A stretch of DNA of 11,852 nucleotides. It comes from Synergistaceae bacterium (GTDB lineage: Bacteria; Synergistota; Synergistia; Synergistales; Synergistaceae). The position numbers and the translations under genes were made by a program. The notes beneath the pieces are model-generated. The model did no database searches, was not told where the DNA came from, and saw only the letters and a program-made list of their open reading frames with translations. The DNA is taken from NCBI GenBank assembly GCA_031290815.1, contig JAISLO010000183.1, positions 1 through 11,852 on the forward strand. The letters run 5' to 3'. Positions 1-8,128 of this stretch are shown here, in pieces. How positions within the stretch are numbered: the stretch's first letter is position 1; every line of letters begins with the position of its first letter.

Positions 1-1
1 A

Positions 2-397
2 TGGCGGACACCGGGAGGGCTGATAATCGACGAGTCGTACAACGCAAGCCCCAGCTCCATGTCATACGCTCTGAAGAACGTGCTGGAAATGGAGCTTGAC
101 GAAAGCCCCAGGAGAATAGCCATTCTCGGCGGAATGAGGGAGCTCGGAGCGGAATCCGGGTGGTGGCACGAGGTGATAATGAGCAGGGCAAGCCTCTTCG
201 ACGATGTCTACCTGATAGGCTCGGAATGGGACGCCTTGGAGACAAAGCAGGGCGCGCTGCGCGGAAAGTGGAAGAGCGTGGAAAACTTCATCGATGACTT
301 CAACCCAAAGTCCGCGTCAAAGGCAGTGGTCTTGATAAAGGGATCCAGGTTCTACAGGATGGAAAGGCTTCTCCCCGTGCTGGGCGTTGAATCATGA
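2..397 (+). CDS. murF: UDP-N-acetylmuramoyl-tripeptide--D-alanyl-D-alanine ligase, C-terminal part (5' end off window)
   Basis: MurF adds the D-Ala-D-Ala dipeptide to UDP-MurNAc-tripeptide in the cytoplasm, using ATP. Only the last 131 codons are present; the frame is already open at base 2 and the gene starts upstream of the window. The visible part is the C-terminal Mur ligase domain. It opens with GLIIDESYNASPSSM, which matches the family's D-[DE]-[SC]-YNA-P-SM motif. It continues with a Rossmann-like segment (RRIAILGGMRELG) and ends with KGSRFYRMERLLPVLG, matching the KGSR...ME closing motif. The length fits a complete C-terminal domain. The stop (395-397) overlaps the mraY start in an ATGA, so the two are probably translationally coupled. 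A MurE-MurF fusion upstream cannot be excluded because the N-terminal and central domains are not visible. Confidence 0.93.
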   Translation, partial: WRTPGGLIIDESYNASPSSMSYALKNVLEMELDESPRRIAILGGMRELGAESGWWHEVIMSRASLFDDVYLIGSEWDALETKQGALRGKWKSVENFIDDFNPKSASKAVVLIKGSRFYRMERLLPVLGVES

Positions 398-1356
398 AGA
401 TGAACGTGCTGGTCCTCGCGCTCATTTTCTTCATATTGGCCGTGGCCTTTCAGAGGATGTGGATAAACTTCATGCTCAGCCATGACATAGGCGAGGCGAT
501 AAAGAACTACGGTCCAAAGACTCATCTAAAAAAGAGGGGAACGCCTGGCATGGGCGGAATGATTGCCCTTTGCATGACGCCTCTGGTGGTGTTGGCGGCG
601 TATTGGCTCGATGCCTCGGACGTAAAAACCATGGCTTATATATGGGCTTATCCAGTGATCTCGGCGTTGGTCGGCCTTGCCGACGACTTGCTCAAGATCT
701 TCAGAAAGTCGAGCGAGGGACTCCGAAGCCTGCAAAAGCTGTGCCTTCAAATTTTCGTCACGGTTCCCTGGGCCTGTGCCGCTGCCGCGGGCGGGGTTTA
801 TCTGATGCCTTGGCTGCGCCTCGATTCGCTGGTTGGAATCCCGCTGCTGACCTTTCTGGGAGTCGGGATCCTGAACGCCGTGAACGTGACCGACGGTCTC
901 GACGGCCTTGCTGGAGGCTCGATCGCCATATCTCTGGTCTCCATTCTCTTCTGGGCGAAATCCGATCCGGTAGTGATCTCATCGGTCCTCGGGCTGGCAC
1001 TTTTAATCGCGTTCCTGTGGCACAACTCCAACCCTGCCGAGGTGTTCATGGGAGACGTTGGTTCGCACTTCTGGGCGGGATTGCTGCTAAGCCTGTGCGT
1101 GACGTGCCGTTCGCTTCTCTATCTGATTCCCGCCGCCTTCATCTTCGGCGTAGAAATACTGACGGTTGCCATTCAGATCGCTGCCATCAGGGGCTTTGAC
1201 AGGAGGGTGTTTAAAATGAGCCCGCTCCACCACCACTTCGAGCTGCTCGGCTGGGGAGAATCGAGAATTGTCACCAGATTTTGGATGGCGCACGTCATCG
1301 GGATAACGGCCTCCACCGTAATAATATATTCATTATGCCGCGGGGGCGGAGCGTGA
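394..1356 (+). CDS. mraY: Phospho-N-acetylmuramoyl-pentapeptide-transferase (lipid I synthase)
   Basis: MraY transfers phospho-MurNAc-pentapeptide from UDP to undecaprenyl phosphate in the inner membrane, giving lipid I. The 320-residue product is a polytopic membrane protein of the shorter kind found outside enterobacteria. Family landmarks are all present: GTPGMGG (residues 49-55), the Mg-binding Asp pair in GLADD (D97-D98), NVTDGLDGLAGG (164-175), FMGDVGS (218-224, with the conserved Asp 221) and the PLHHHFELLGWGE loop (277-289). The start ATG overlaps the murF stop by 4 nt. No Shine-Dalgarno sequence is evident upstream, which fits coupled re-initiation. A second ATG at 400 (residue 3) is equally possible. 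murD starts 1 nt after the stop codon. Confidence 0.97.
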   Translation: MKMNVLVLALIFFILAVAFQRMWINFMLSHDIGEAIKNYGPKTHLKKRGTPGMGGMIALCMTPLVVLAAYWLDASDVKTMAYIWAYPVISALVGLADDLLKIFRKSSEGLRSLQKLCLQIFVTVPWACAAAAGGVYLMPWLRLDSLVGIPLLTFLGVGILNAVNVTDGLDGLAGGSIAISLVSILFWAKSDPVVISSVLGLALLIAFLWHNSNPAEVFMGDVGSHFWAGLLLSLCVTCRSLLYLIPAAFIFGVEILTVAIQIAAIRGFDRRVFKMSPLHHHFELLGWGESRIVTRFWMAHVIGITASTVIIYSLCRGGGA

Positions 1357-1357
1357 C

Positions 1358-2704
1358 ATGTCCCCGCCAGCCGCCGGAATGTCAAAGGTCACGGTGCTCG
1401 GAGCCGGAGTCAGCGGAAGGTCCATCGCGCTTCTGGCCTCACGGCTCGGCAGCTGCGTGTTCGTATCGGATGGAGGAGAGATTCGGGACGAGACCAGGGC
1501 TCTCCTGACGGATGGCGGCATCGCTTTCGAGTCGGGGGGACACACGGACAGGGCGCTCGATTGCGACGTCATAGTCGTCAGCTCAGGATTTCCGCCGTCG
1601 TCTGAGATCATCCACAGGGCAAGGGACAGAGGGGTGAGGGTGATGGGCGAACTGGATTTCGTCATGCCCCATCTGCGCGGCCGCGTGATAGGGGTCACTG
1701 GCAGCAACGGAAAGACGACGACCACTTCCCTGACCGCCCATCTCTTGAAATCACTCGGTTATAAGACGGCGGCCGCCGGTAACATCGGGAATCCCATATC
1801 GGACATCGCCGGGCTCGATCTCGATTATATAATAGTGGAGATGAGCAGCTTTCAGCTCCATTGGGCCTCCTCGCTCAGACTCGCCGGAGCCGTCGTGACC
1901 AACCTCGCGCCGGACCATATCGACTGGCACGGATCCTACGAGAATTATGTCAGGGCCAAGGCATCCATCCTCTCGTTTGTGGAGACTGACGGGTTTGCCA
2001 TTACTCAGGCGAGTGACGCCGAGGCACTTGGGGAGTGCCGGGGGAGGACGTATCGCGTCTTCTGGGAGCGGCCCGCCGGTGTTCACTGGATTTGCCTCAG
2101 CCAATCGGACAAATCGTGCAGAATCGGGGAGAGACGGCTGTTCGGCTTCGAGGAGACAAACCTGATGGGGACGCACAACATGGAAAACGCCGCCATGTCA
2201 ATGGCCTGCGTCGAACTCCTGGGCTGTGACGCCGATTCCGCGAGAAAAGGGCTTGGAGACTACGAGGCTCCGCCGCACAGATGCAGCCTCGTCCTCTCCT
2301 CGGGCGGCGTCAGATACGTCGACGATTCGAAGGGGACGAACATCGCAGCCACGGCAGCGGCCCTCTCGTCGATAGAGGGGAGCAAGATAATCATCCTGGG
2401 CGGCAGGGGCAAGGGCGAGGACTACTCACGGCTCGCCGATCCACTGAAAAAGCATGCGAGATGGGCGGTAATAATGGGGGAGGCGTCGGCCGAGATGGCC
2501 AGCGCCCTCGATTACGCCGGTTACGATAGATACGCTCTGGCAGTGGATATGGAGGAGGCCGTCGCGAAGGCCTCGGAGTTGGCGGAGCCTGGCGACGCTG
2601 TTCTCCTGTCGCCGGCATGTACGAGCTGGGACATGTACAAGAATTACAATGAACGAGGCGATCACTTCGCGAGATTGGTGAGGGAACTGCATGAGACTGC
2701 TTGA
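1358..2704 (+). CDS. murD: UDP-N-acetylmuramoylalanine--D-glutamate ligase
   Basis: MurD adds D-Glu to UDP-MurNAc-L-Ala in the cytoplasm, using ATP. The 448-residue product has all three Mur ligase domains. The N-terminal Rossmann fold begins with VTVLGAGVSG (11-20). The central ATPase has the P-loop GVTGSNGKTTTT (112-123), the Mg ligand E161 in EMSSFQLHW, H187 in PDHIDWHG, and K201 at the position of the carbamylated lysine (YVRAK). The C-terminal domain carries GTHNMEN (271-277), DDSKGTN (322-328) and the MurD-typical LSPACTSWDMYKNYNERG (417-434). The ATG at 1358 is chosen because GGAG lies about 7 nt upstream; an ATG at 1379 (residue 8) is possible but has a poorer site. The gene begins 1 nt after mraY and its last 14 nt overlap ftsW. 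Nothing essential is missing. Confidence 0.97.
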   Translation: MSPPAAGMSKVTVLGAGVSGRSIALLASRLGSCVFVSDGGEIRDETRALLTDGGIAFESGGHTDRALDCDVIVVSSGFPPSSEIIHRARDRGVRVMGELDFVMPHLRGRVIGVTGSNGKTTTTSLTAHLLKSLGYKTAAAGNIGNPISDIAGLDLDYIIVEMSSFQLHWASSLRLAGAVVTNLAPDHIDWHGSYENYVRAKASILSFVETDGFAITQASDAEALGECRGRTYRVFWERPAGVHWICLSQSDKSCRIGERRLFGFEETNLMGTHNMENAAMSMACVELLGCDADSARKGLGDYEAPPHRCSLVLSSGGVRYVDDSKGTNIAATAAALSSIEGSKIIILGGRGKGEDYSRLADPLKKHARWAVIMGEASAEMASALDYAGYDRYALAVDMEEAVAKASELAEPGDAVLLSPACTSWDMYKNYNERGDHFARLVRELHETA

Positions 2705-3827
2705 GGGCGCTAGGGCCGAATCCAAAATGGAAGAGATCGGGCCGGCGCCGAGGATAGACCCGCTCGTCTGGATGGTGCCATTGGTGCTGAGCAGCATAGG
2801 CATCCTGATGGTGACGTCAACGACGAGCCCGGAGTCGTTCGACATGACCGGCACCCCCTTCACAACAGGGATAAAACAGCTCAAATGGCTGTTTATAGGG
2901 CTGTGCGCCATGTTGTTCATTTTCAAGGTGCCAATGCGCGTCTGGTACAGATTTGGCGGCGCGCTGTGGTGCATGTCCTTCATCATGGTTATATTGACAC
3001 TGATCCCTGGATTGGGCTCGTCGGCCGGAGGCGCGAAGCGCTGGCTGCGGGTATTTGGCGTGTCGATTCAGCCGTCGGAGATAATGACGCTCGCCGTGGT
3101 GTTTGTCATAGCGAGGCTGGCGGTCAAGAACGAGATGAACCCAGTCAGGTGTTTCTCTGGCGTGCTGATTTTGACGATGGCGTCCTGTCTGCCGCTGATG
3201 CTGCAGCCGGACCTCGGCTCCACAATCCTGACCGTTTTGATCTGCATGGGAATGTACGTCGAGCGCTTCGGGTGGAAGCTGCCTCTGCTGACAGGAGCGA
3301 TGGGGCTGATGGCTCTGCCGCCCTTCATAATATACGAACCCTACAGATTGCGAAGGTTCCTCGCATGGTTCAACCCCTGGCACGATCCGTCCGACACAGG
3401 CTTTCAGCCGATACAAGGCCTCATCGCCTTTGCCAACGGCAGAGGCTGGGGGTCCGGCCTCGGACACGGATTTCAGAAATTGAATTACCTGCCGGCGGCT
3501 GAAACGGACTACATATATGCCGCGCTGGGGGAGGAGCTTGGACTGATGGGCACGCTGGGCGTGCTGCTGCTGTGCACGTTGTGGATTATCCGGTGCCGCA
3601 TTCTCTACAACCGCGTATCCGAGGGATTCGCCACGTCCATAGTATGGGGCGTCACCATCACGGTTGTACTTCCGATGTTCATCAATATCGCCGGAGTGAC
3701 GAACCTGATGCCCCTGACCGGGATGCCCCTCCCTTTCCTGAGCTATGGAGGAAGCTCCCTGGTGATGATGTGGGTGAGGATCGGAGTGATGCTCAGAATG
3801 CACAAGGAATACTACGAGGCCTTATGA
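2691..3827 (+). CDS. ftsW: Septal peptidoglycan glycosyltransferase of the SEDS family
   Basis: FtsW is the SEDS-family polymerase that joins lipid II into glycan strands at the division septum, together with a class B PBP such as FtsI. The 378-residue product is a multi-spanning membrane protein with a short cytoplasmic N-terminus. SEDS landmarks are GGAKRWLRVFGVSIQPSE (113-130), LQPDLGST (171-178), and LPAAETDYIYAALGEELGLMG (267-287), with D273 at the position of the catalytic Asp. The closing motif is PLTGMPLPFLSYGGSSL (341-357). FtsW is preferred over RodA because of the position between murD and murG. The start at 2691 lies inside the murD end and has AGGGA about 6 nt upstream; an ATG at 2727 (residue 13) is a weaker alternative. 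The stop overlaps the murG start in an ATGA. Confidence 0.95.
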   Translation: MRLLEGARAESKMEEIGPAPRIDPLVWMVPLVLSSIGILMVTSTTSPESFDMTGTPFTTGIKQLKWLFIGLCAMLFIFKVPMRVWYRFGGALWCMSFIMVILTLIPGLGSSAGGAKRWLRVFGVSIQPSEIMTLAVVFVIARLAVKNEMNPVRCFSGVLILTMASCLPLMLQPDLGSTILTVLICMGMYVERFGWKLPLLTGAMGLMALPPFIIYEPYRLRRFLAWFNPWHDPSDTGFQPIQGLIAFANGRGWGSGLGHGFQKLNYLPAAETDYIYAALGEELGLMGTLGVLLLCTLWIIRCRILYNRVSEGFATSIVWGVTITVVLPMFINIAGVTNLMPLTGMPLPFLSYGGSSLVMMWVRIGVMLRMHKEYYEAL

Positions 3828-4945
3828 TGCGGAGCAGGATGCTGTTAGTTGCAGGAGGGACTGGGGGCCACGTTCTTCCGGCGATAGCGTTCGGGCGCTG
3901 GATTGGCGAAAGACATCACGAAGTCGACGTTGGCTATATGTCAGGGACCAGGCCGATTGAGCTCGAGATCTACCGTTCGTCGTCAATCGAGCCGATGACG
4001 GTCGGCCTGGAGGGATCCCCGCTCGGTTCCCCCAAGGGCAGAAGGATCAAGAGGTGGATGGATCTCCTCCGCTCGTTCCGGGGGGCCGGTGTTCTGATTA
4101 GGTCCTTCGCGCCGAATGTGTGCGTCATGTTCGGCGGTTACATCTCCGCTCCGGCGCTCGTCGTCTCCAAAATCAAGGGGATAAAGTGCGCGATGCACGA
4201 GCAGAACGCAAGTGCCGGGAGGATTACCAGGCTGGCGCGAGTCCTTGGGGTTCCGGTGGCGACAGGCTGGGAGGTCTGCTGTCCATTCAAAAAAAGGGAT
4301 TTCACCGCCGTCGGAGTGCCGATCCGCCGCCTGCGCATCACGGGGCGAGATGCCGCGTGGCACAGTTTGGGACTGCCCGCGCCCGTGCCAGAGGGGCCGG
4401 TCGTCGTAGTGATCACCGGATCGCTGGGCAGCGTTCCCATTCGCGGTGTTATAACAGAGCTAGCGCAGAGGGAGGAGTTCCGGGGATGGACGTTCCTCGT
4501 GAATGACTCGCACATTACAGAGCCGGCGAAGCATCTTTCGAATATGTTCATCATCCCGGCCAGGTGGGACGTCTCACCGGTCTACAGCGCGGCGGATATA
4601 CTCGTGATAAGGGCCGGCGCGTCGACGCTGTCGGAGGTCCGAGCGATGCGGATTCCGGCGGTAGTGATACCGTGGAGGGCCTCGGCCGGCGATCATCAGA
4701 TGAAGAACGCCATGCTGACGAAGGATGCGGAACACCTGAGAATTTGGGATGAAAATCTCGGAAGCATGGACGAATTAGCCGGACGGCTTCATGAGCTCAA
4801 ACTTTTTCGCCCCGCATCGGCGGATCAGATCACTGAAAAGATGTATAATCTGGCTGATGATATTTGTGAGAGATTGTGGGATTTTGTGTATGCAATCATG
4901 CGCGATCAGAGCGCTTCGAAGGGAGACGATGACATTGGAGGTTAA
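3824..4945 (+). CDS. murG: UDP-GlcNAc:lipid I N-acetylglucosaminyltransferase (lipid II synthase)
   Basis: MurG adds GlcNAc from UDP-GlcNAc to lipid I on the cytoplasmic face of the membrane, making lipid II. The 373-residue product is a GT-B fold enzyme. The N-terminal domain has LLVAGGTGGHVLPA (7-20) and MFGGYISAP (102-110), followed by HEQNASAG (125-132). The C-terminal donor domain has VVITGSLGSVP (195-205), VIRAGASTLSE (261-271, with the conserved Glu at 271) and AGDHQMKNA (288-296). The donor-site loop reads TGSLGS where most MurG have GGSQGA. The end carries a short charged tail of about 15 residues. The frame is open further upstream to 3572, but that part is out of phase with ftsW. 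ATGs at 3824 and 3827 both overlap the ftsW stop, and GAGG at 3816-3819 spaces better to 3827. The gene overlaps murC by 17 nt. Confidence 0.94.
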   Translation: MMRSRMLLVAGGTGGHVLPAIAFGRWIGERHHEVDVGYMSGTRPIELEIYRSSSIEPMTVGLEGSPLGSPKGRRIKRWMDLLRSFRGAGVLIRSFAPNVCVMFGGYISAPALVVSKIKGIKCAMHEQNASAGRITRLARVLGVPVATGWEVCCPFKKRDFTAVGVPIRRLRITGRDAAWHSLGLPAPVPEGPVVVVITGSLGSVPIRGVITELAQREEFRGWTFLVNDSHITEPAKHLSNMFIIPARWDVSPVYSAADILVIRAGASTLSEVRAMRIPAVVIPWRASAGDHQMKNAMLTKDAEHLRIWDENLGSMDELAGRLHELKLFRPASADQITEKMYNLADDICERLWDFVYAIMRDQSASKGDDDIGG

Positions 4946-6392
4946 CGGGGCCTTCATCGATATAAAGACGCCGATGAGCATACATCTCATGGGGGTCGGC
5001 GGCGCTGGGATGAGCGGGCTCGCAATTCTGCTATGCGCGATGGGGCACGCGGTCAGCGGCTGCGACATGGAGGACTCGTTCTACCTGGAGAAAGTGCGTC
5101 AGGCCGGTGTCCGCGTGACTATGGGACACCACAGGGAACACCTCGACGCCTACGCGCCGGGCCTGATCATTCACACGAGCGCGGTTCCTCAAGACCATCC
5201 GGAACTCATAGAAGCGCGCAGAAGGGGAATCAAAGTCGCGAAGAGAGCCGAGATCCTGAGCATGATCTTCAACAGCCGAAAGGGTGTGGGCATCGCCGGC
5301 ACTCACGGAAAGACGACGACATCGTCGATGATATCCCTTATCGCCGAGCGCGCCGGGCTGACCCCCACAGTGGCGATAGGGGGAGAGCTGTCCGATATAG
5401 GCTGCAACGCAAAGCTCGGCAAGGGCGAATTTATGGTGGCCGAACTTGACGAAAGCGACGGATCGTTCGAACTGTTCACGCCGGACGTTGCCGTGATAAC
5501 GAACATCGATTGGGATCACATAGACCATTACCCTTCATATAATATGGTCATAGACGCGTTTTCCCGTTTCGCTGACGGGAAAAAACCCGGAGCTCCGCTC
5601 ATCATCTGCGCGGAGGACCCCGGCGCCCAGAGGATGCTTTCCTTCGGCAACCATCCGGACGCCGTCACGTACGGCTGGGGATCGGGGTGGAACTGGGGTG
5701 CCGGGGACGTGCGGCATCATGCCGGAGGCGGAGTGGCCTTCACGGTGTTCAGGAAAGGGACCGAGATCGGCGGTTTGAGGCTCAAGGTCTCCGGAGAGCA
5801 CAATGTCCTGAACTCGCTCGCCGCCCTTGCCGCCTCAGACGCCATGGGGATTCCGTTCGAGTCGGCGGCCGCCGCGCTGGAGACGTTCGGCGGCGCCAAA
5901 AGACGCCTTCAGTTCATCGGAGAATCCGGCGATATCATAATCTACGACGACTATGGACATCACCCGAGCGAAATACTCGTCACGATGGCCGCCATATCGA
6001 AGGCGTGGCCGAATCGCGCATTGCATGTAGTATTCCAGCCTCACAGGTACACGAGAACCGAGGCGCTGTACAGGGACTTCGCGCGAGCCCTCTCGACCGC
6101 CCGTCACATATACCTGCTGCCGATATACCCGGCGGATGAGGCGCCCATATCCGGGGTGTCATCGTTCCTGATAATGGACGAGCTGATCTCCATGGGGTTC
6201 GGCGACACGGTCGTCTGCGGGGATTTCAAGGAGGCGGCCGATCTCGTATGTGACGGCGCCGGAAAGGGCGATATAGTTCTGACGCTTGGGGCAGGAAGCA
6301 TCGAAACCTTGGGCAAGCAGATAATGAATCGCATACAGGAGAAGATTGGCGATGGAGCAAGGTGTGCCGGCACTAGGGCTGTCGTCGCCTGA
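4929..6392 (+). CDS. murC: UDP-N-acetylmuramate--L-alanine ligase
   Basis: MurC joins L-Ala to UDP-MurNAc using ATP, the first step of stem peptide assembly in the cytoplasm. The 487-residue product has the N-terminal UDP-binding Rossmann motif MGVGGAGMSG (21-30) and the P-loop IAGTHGKTTTSSM (122-134). It also has ELDESDGSF (172-180), NIDWDHIDHY (192-201), GEHNVLN (289-295), YDDYGHHPSEI (339-349), QPHRYTRT (370-377) and LGAGSIE (453-459), all in the expected order and full length. The ATG at 4929 follows AAGGGAG (4919-4925) closely and overlaps the murG end by 17 nt. An open extension upstream to 4791 lies inside murG and is not believed. An ATG at 4974 (residue 16) is an alternative with no clear ribosome binding site. 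The last 41 nt overlap murB. Confidence 0.96.
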   Translation: MTLEVNGAFIDIKTPMSIHLMGVGGAGMSGLAILLCAMGHAVSGCDMEDSFYLEKVRQAGVRVTMGHHREHLDAYAPGLIIHTSAVPQDHPELIEARRRGIKVAKRAEILSMIFNSRKGVGIAGTHGKTTTSSMISLIAERAGLTPTVAIGGELSDIGCNAKLGKGEFMVAELDESDGSFELFTPDVAVITNIDWDHIDHYPSYNMVIDAFSRFADGKKPGAPLIICAEDPGAQRMLSFGNHPDAVTYGWGSGWNWGAGDVRHHAGGGVAFTVFRKGTEIGGLRLKVSGEHNVLNSLAALAASDAMGIPFESAAAALETFGGAKRRLQFIGESGDIIIYDDYGHHPSEILVTMAAISKAWPNRALHVVFQPHRYTRTEALYRDFARALSTARHIYLLPIYPADEAPISGVSSFLIMDELISMGFGDTVVCGDFKEAADLVCDGAGKGDIVLTLGAGSIETLGKQIMNRIQEKIGDGARCAGTRAVVA

Positions 6393-7284
6393 CGGGCTGT
6401 TGAAAACTCGCGTTTCGTTAACCGGCGCGGATCTCACCACGCTCAGGATAGGCGGTGAGATCAGGAGGCTTCTCGAACCGCGTTCCGAGAGCATGCTTGC
6501 CTCCATGATGCGCCAGCTGAACATGGAGAGAAGCGGGTTTCTAGTGATCGGCGGAGGTTCGAACGTATTGATGACAGACGGCGTACTCGAGACACCCCTC
6601 ATACTTACGACCGGCATTAACGAGGTGAGCGTCCGAGAGGATGGGGGTGTCGTCTTCGTGTCGTGCGGCGCCGGAGTCCGGTTGAGGGATGTCCTCGCGA
6701 TGACGGTCAGAGAGGGTTGGAGCGGACTGGAGTTCGCGGCCGGCATACCGGGGACGGTTGGCGGGGCCGTAATGGGCAACGCAGGAACATTGCGCGGCGA
6801 AATCGCCTCCGCCGTTCATTCCGTCAGGGCGTCGCGCTTCGACGGAAGGTTTTTTGATTTCGGCGACGGCATGATCGAGTGGGGCTACAGGAAGTGCAGC
6901 CTGCGGGACGAGGCGCCGATGGTCGTATCTAACGTGGTGTTCAGGCTGCGAAGATCGGCGAGGGAGTCGGTCATCGAAGAGACATCGAGGTCGGCCAGCG
7001 ACCGCAGGAATCAACCATCCGGCAGGATGACAGCAGGGTGTGTCTTCAGGAATCCGCCGGGAGAGAGCGCTGGCAGACTGCTCGAACTGGCGGGGTGCAA
7101 GGGGCTTTCAGTCGGCGGAGCGGTGGTTTCAGAAATCCACGCCAACTTCATCGAAAATTCCGGCGGAGCTACGGCGAGCGATTTTGCTGATTTGGCGCAA
7201 AGATGCCGGGAGAAGGTCATCGAGCGCTTCGGAATACGCCTGCGTTTTGAGATAATGACGCTTGGCGTCTCGCTGGAGGATTGA
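6352..7284 (+). CDS. murB: UDP-N-acetylenolpyruvoylglucosamine reductase (type II, Cys in the catalytic Ser position)
   Basis: MurB reduces UDP-GlcNAc-enolpyruvate to UDP-MurNAc with NADPH and bound FAD. The 310-residue product shows TTLRIGGEIRRLLEP (29-43), the FAD-binding VIGGGSNVLMTDG (65-77) and GLEFAAGIPGTVGGAVMGNAG (125-145 region). It also has WGYRKCSLR (177-185, with the substrate-site Arg 180), TAGCVFRNP (227-235), SEIHANFIEN (260-269) and a final LRFEIMTLG (297-305, with Glu 300 at the place of the catalytic Glu). The family's proton donor Ser in AGS-FKNP is Cys here (C230, codon TGT at 7039-7041). The length and lack of the extra Tyr loop fit the type II class. The start is uncertain: ATG 6352 is 10 nt after AGGAG (6337-6341), and TTG 6346 is 4 nt after it. 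The murC end overlaps either start. Confidence 0.94.
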   Translation: MEQGVPALGLSSPDGLLKTRVSLTGADLTTLRIGGEIRRLLEPRSESMLASMMRQLNMERSGFLVIGGGSNVLMTDGVLETPLILTTGINEVSVREDGGVVFVSCGAGVRLRDVLAMTVREGWSGLEFAAGIPGTVGGAVMGNAGTLRGEIASAVHSVRASRFDGRFFDFGDGMIEWGYRKCSLRDEAPMVVSNVVFRLRRSARESVIEETSRSASDRRNQPSGRMTAGCVFRNPPGESAGRLLELAGCKGLSVGGAVVSEIHANFIENSGGATASDFADLAQRCREKVIERFGIRLRFEIMTLGVSLED

Positions 7285-7296
7285 TGGGACGGGGCC

Positions 7297-8094
7297 ATGA
7301 GGGTGAAGCGTTGGAGACGGAGAATTCTGTTCGTGAGCCTTTTGCTTGGGGCTGTGTTCTTCTTGGAACAGAGATACAGCTGCATGAGGCTGAGGGATAT
7401 AGAAATAATCCCCCCGAGCACGATCCCCAACTCACTGGTGTGGCGGGCCGTTCCCAGAGAGGCCGAGACCTTTTGGCCGGCGCTCTTGTTCTGGGGAAGG
7501 CGCTTCGCGAGGAAGGTGGAGAATTTTTATCCCGTCAGGCTCACGGTGAAGCTGACGGGGTGGGGCAGATACCGCGTTGTGGTTGAGCCTCTGGAGGTGT
7601 TTCTCACCGTGTCGTGGAACGGAAACATGTGGCTGTTGTCGACAAACGGGCGCATGTGGCTCGCGAAGCTCAAGGCCAACTCGAACGTGAAGGGGATAAC
7701 GATTCCAAGGAGGCCCATACTGGCATGGGACGCGGGCTTGCCCCTGCCAATAGACCCGGAGAAGCAGGGGGGGGATATATATCCGTCGAGCCTCCCGATC
7801 GCCCGGATAAGAAAGTGGTACGACACTCTGGAGAAGATGGGCTGGAACGATAAAATATACTGCCTGCGAGCAAAGAAGATTGACGGAAGGCCTGTTGTTC
7901 AGCTGCTCATCGGCTCTGATGCCAGTATAACAGGGGAACTGATAGTAAAAGAGGACACGGAGGATTGGGCGCCGTTCGCCGCGGCGCTCGAGGACATATT
8001 TCCAGGCTCAGGCGGAGGCCTGCCGTCAGGACTCGTAGTCAACGCAACCTTTGGCGGCATGAAATTCACAGTTACCAGCATGGATGTTCGGTGA
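7297..8094 (+). CDS. Divergent FtsQ/DivIB-like cell division protein
   Basis: Probably the FtsQ/DivIB scaffold that links early and late divisome proteins; this rests on position and architecture more than on sequence motifs. It lies between murB and ftsA, where ftsQ normally sits. The 265-residue product has a basic N-terminus (MRVKRWRRR), one membrane helix at about residues 10-24 and an extracytoplasmic remainder, as FtsQ does. After the helix comes LRDIEIIPPSTIPN (32-45), at the place of the POTRA start. Then VRLTVKLTGWGRYRVVVEP (80-98) and WNGNMWLLSTNGRMW (107-121) follow the FtsQ pattern of a beta domain ending in 'ylvd-dG-v'. The end, LVVNATFGGMKFTV, resembles the last FtsQ beta strand. 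No diagnostic catalytic residue exists for this family. The start ATG has only a weak GACGGGG upstream; a GTG at 7303 is in frame. A run of eight G lies at 7767-7774. Confidence 0.7.
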   Translation: MRVKRWRRRILFVSLLLGAVFFLEQRYSCMRLRDIEIIPPSTIPNSLVWRAVPREAETFWPALLFWGRRFARKVENFYPVRLTVKLTGWGRYRVVVEPLEVFLTVSWNGNMWLLSTNGRMWLAKLKANSNVKGITIPRRPILAWDAGLPLPIDPEKQGGDIYPSSLPIARIRKWYDTLEKMGWNDKIYCLRAKKIDGRPVVQLLIGSDASITGELIVKEDTEDWAPFAAALEDIFPGSGGGLPSGLVVNATFGGMKFTVTSMDVR

Positions 8095-8128
8095 TTTAGA
8101 TTATTGTTTTAGATAGGAGGACCCCGCG
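8095..8128 (+). promoter_or_regulatory. AT-rich ftsQ-like/ftsA spacer with strong Shine-Dalgarno
   Basis: This 34-nt spacer is far more AT-rich than its surroundings. It contains two copies of TTTAGAT (8095-8101 and 8108-8114) and then a perfect AGGAGG (8115-8120), 8 nt before the TTG start of ftsA. The ribosome binding site decides the unusual TTG start. The AT-rich part may simply keep the site unstructured. I cannot assign a promoter: no -35/-10 pair with good spacing is visible. Confidence 0.7.

Noticed and set aside
2817..3803. Long open frame on the minus strand opposite ftsW (328 codons)
   Set aside because: It lies wholly opposite a clear ftsW gene, is rich in His, Gln and Arg, shows no family motif and arises from the codon bias of the sense gene.
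3572..3823. Upstream in-frame extension of murG through ftsW
   Set aside because: Low-quality sequence out of phase with the conserved ftsW end; MurG homology starts at the ATGs at 3824/3827.
4791..4928. Upstream in-frame extension of murC inside murG
   Set aside because: Overlaps the murG C-terminus, has no family similarity, and a ribosome binding site supports 4929.
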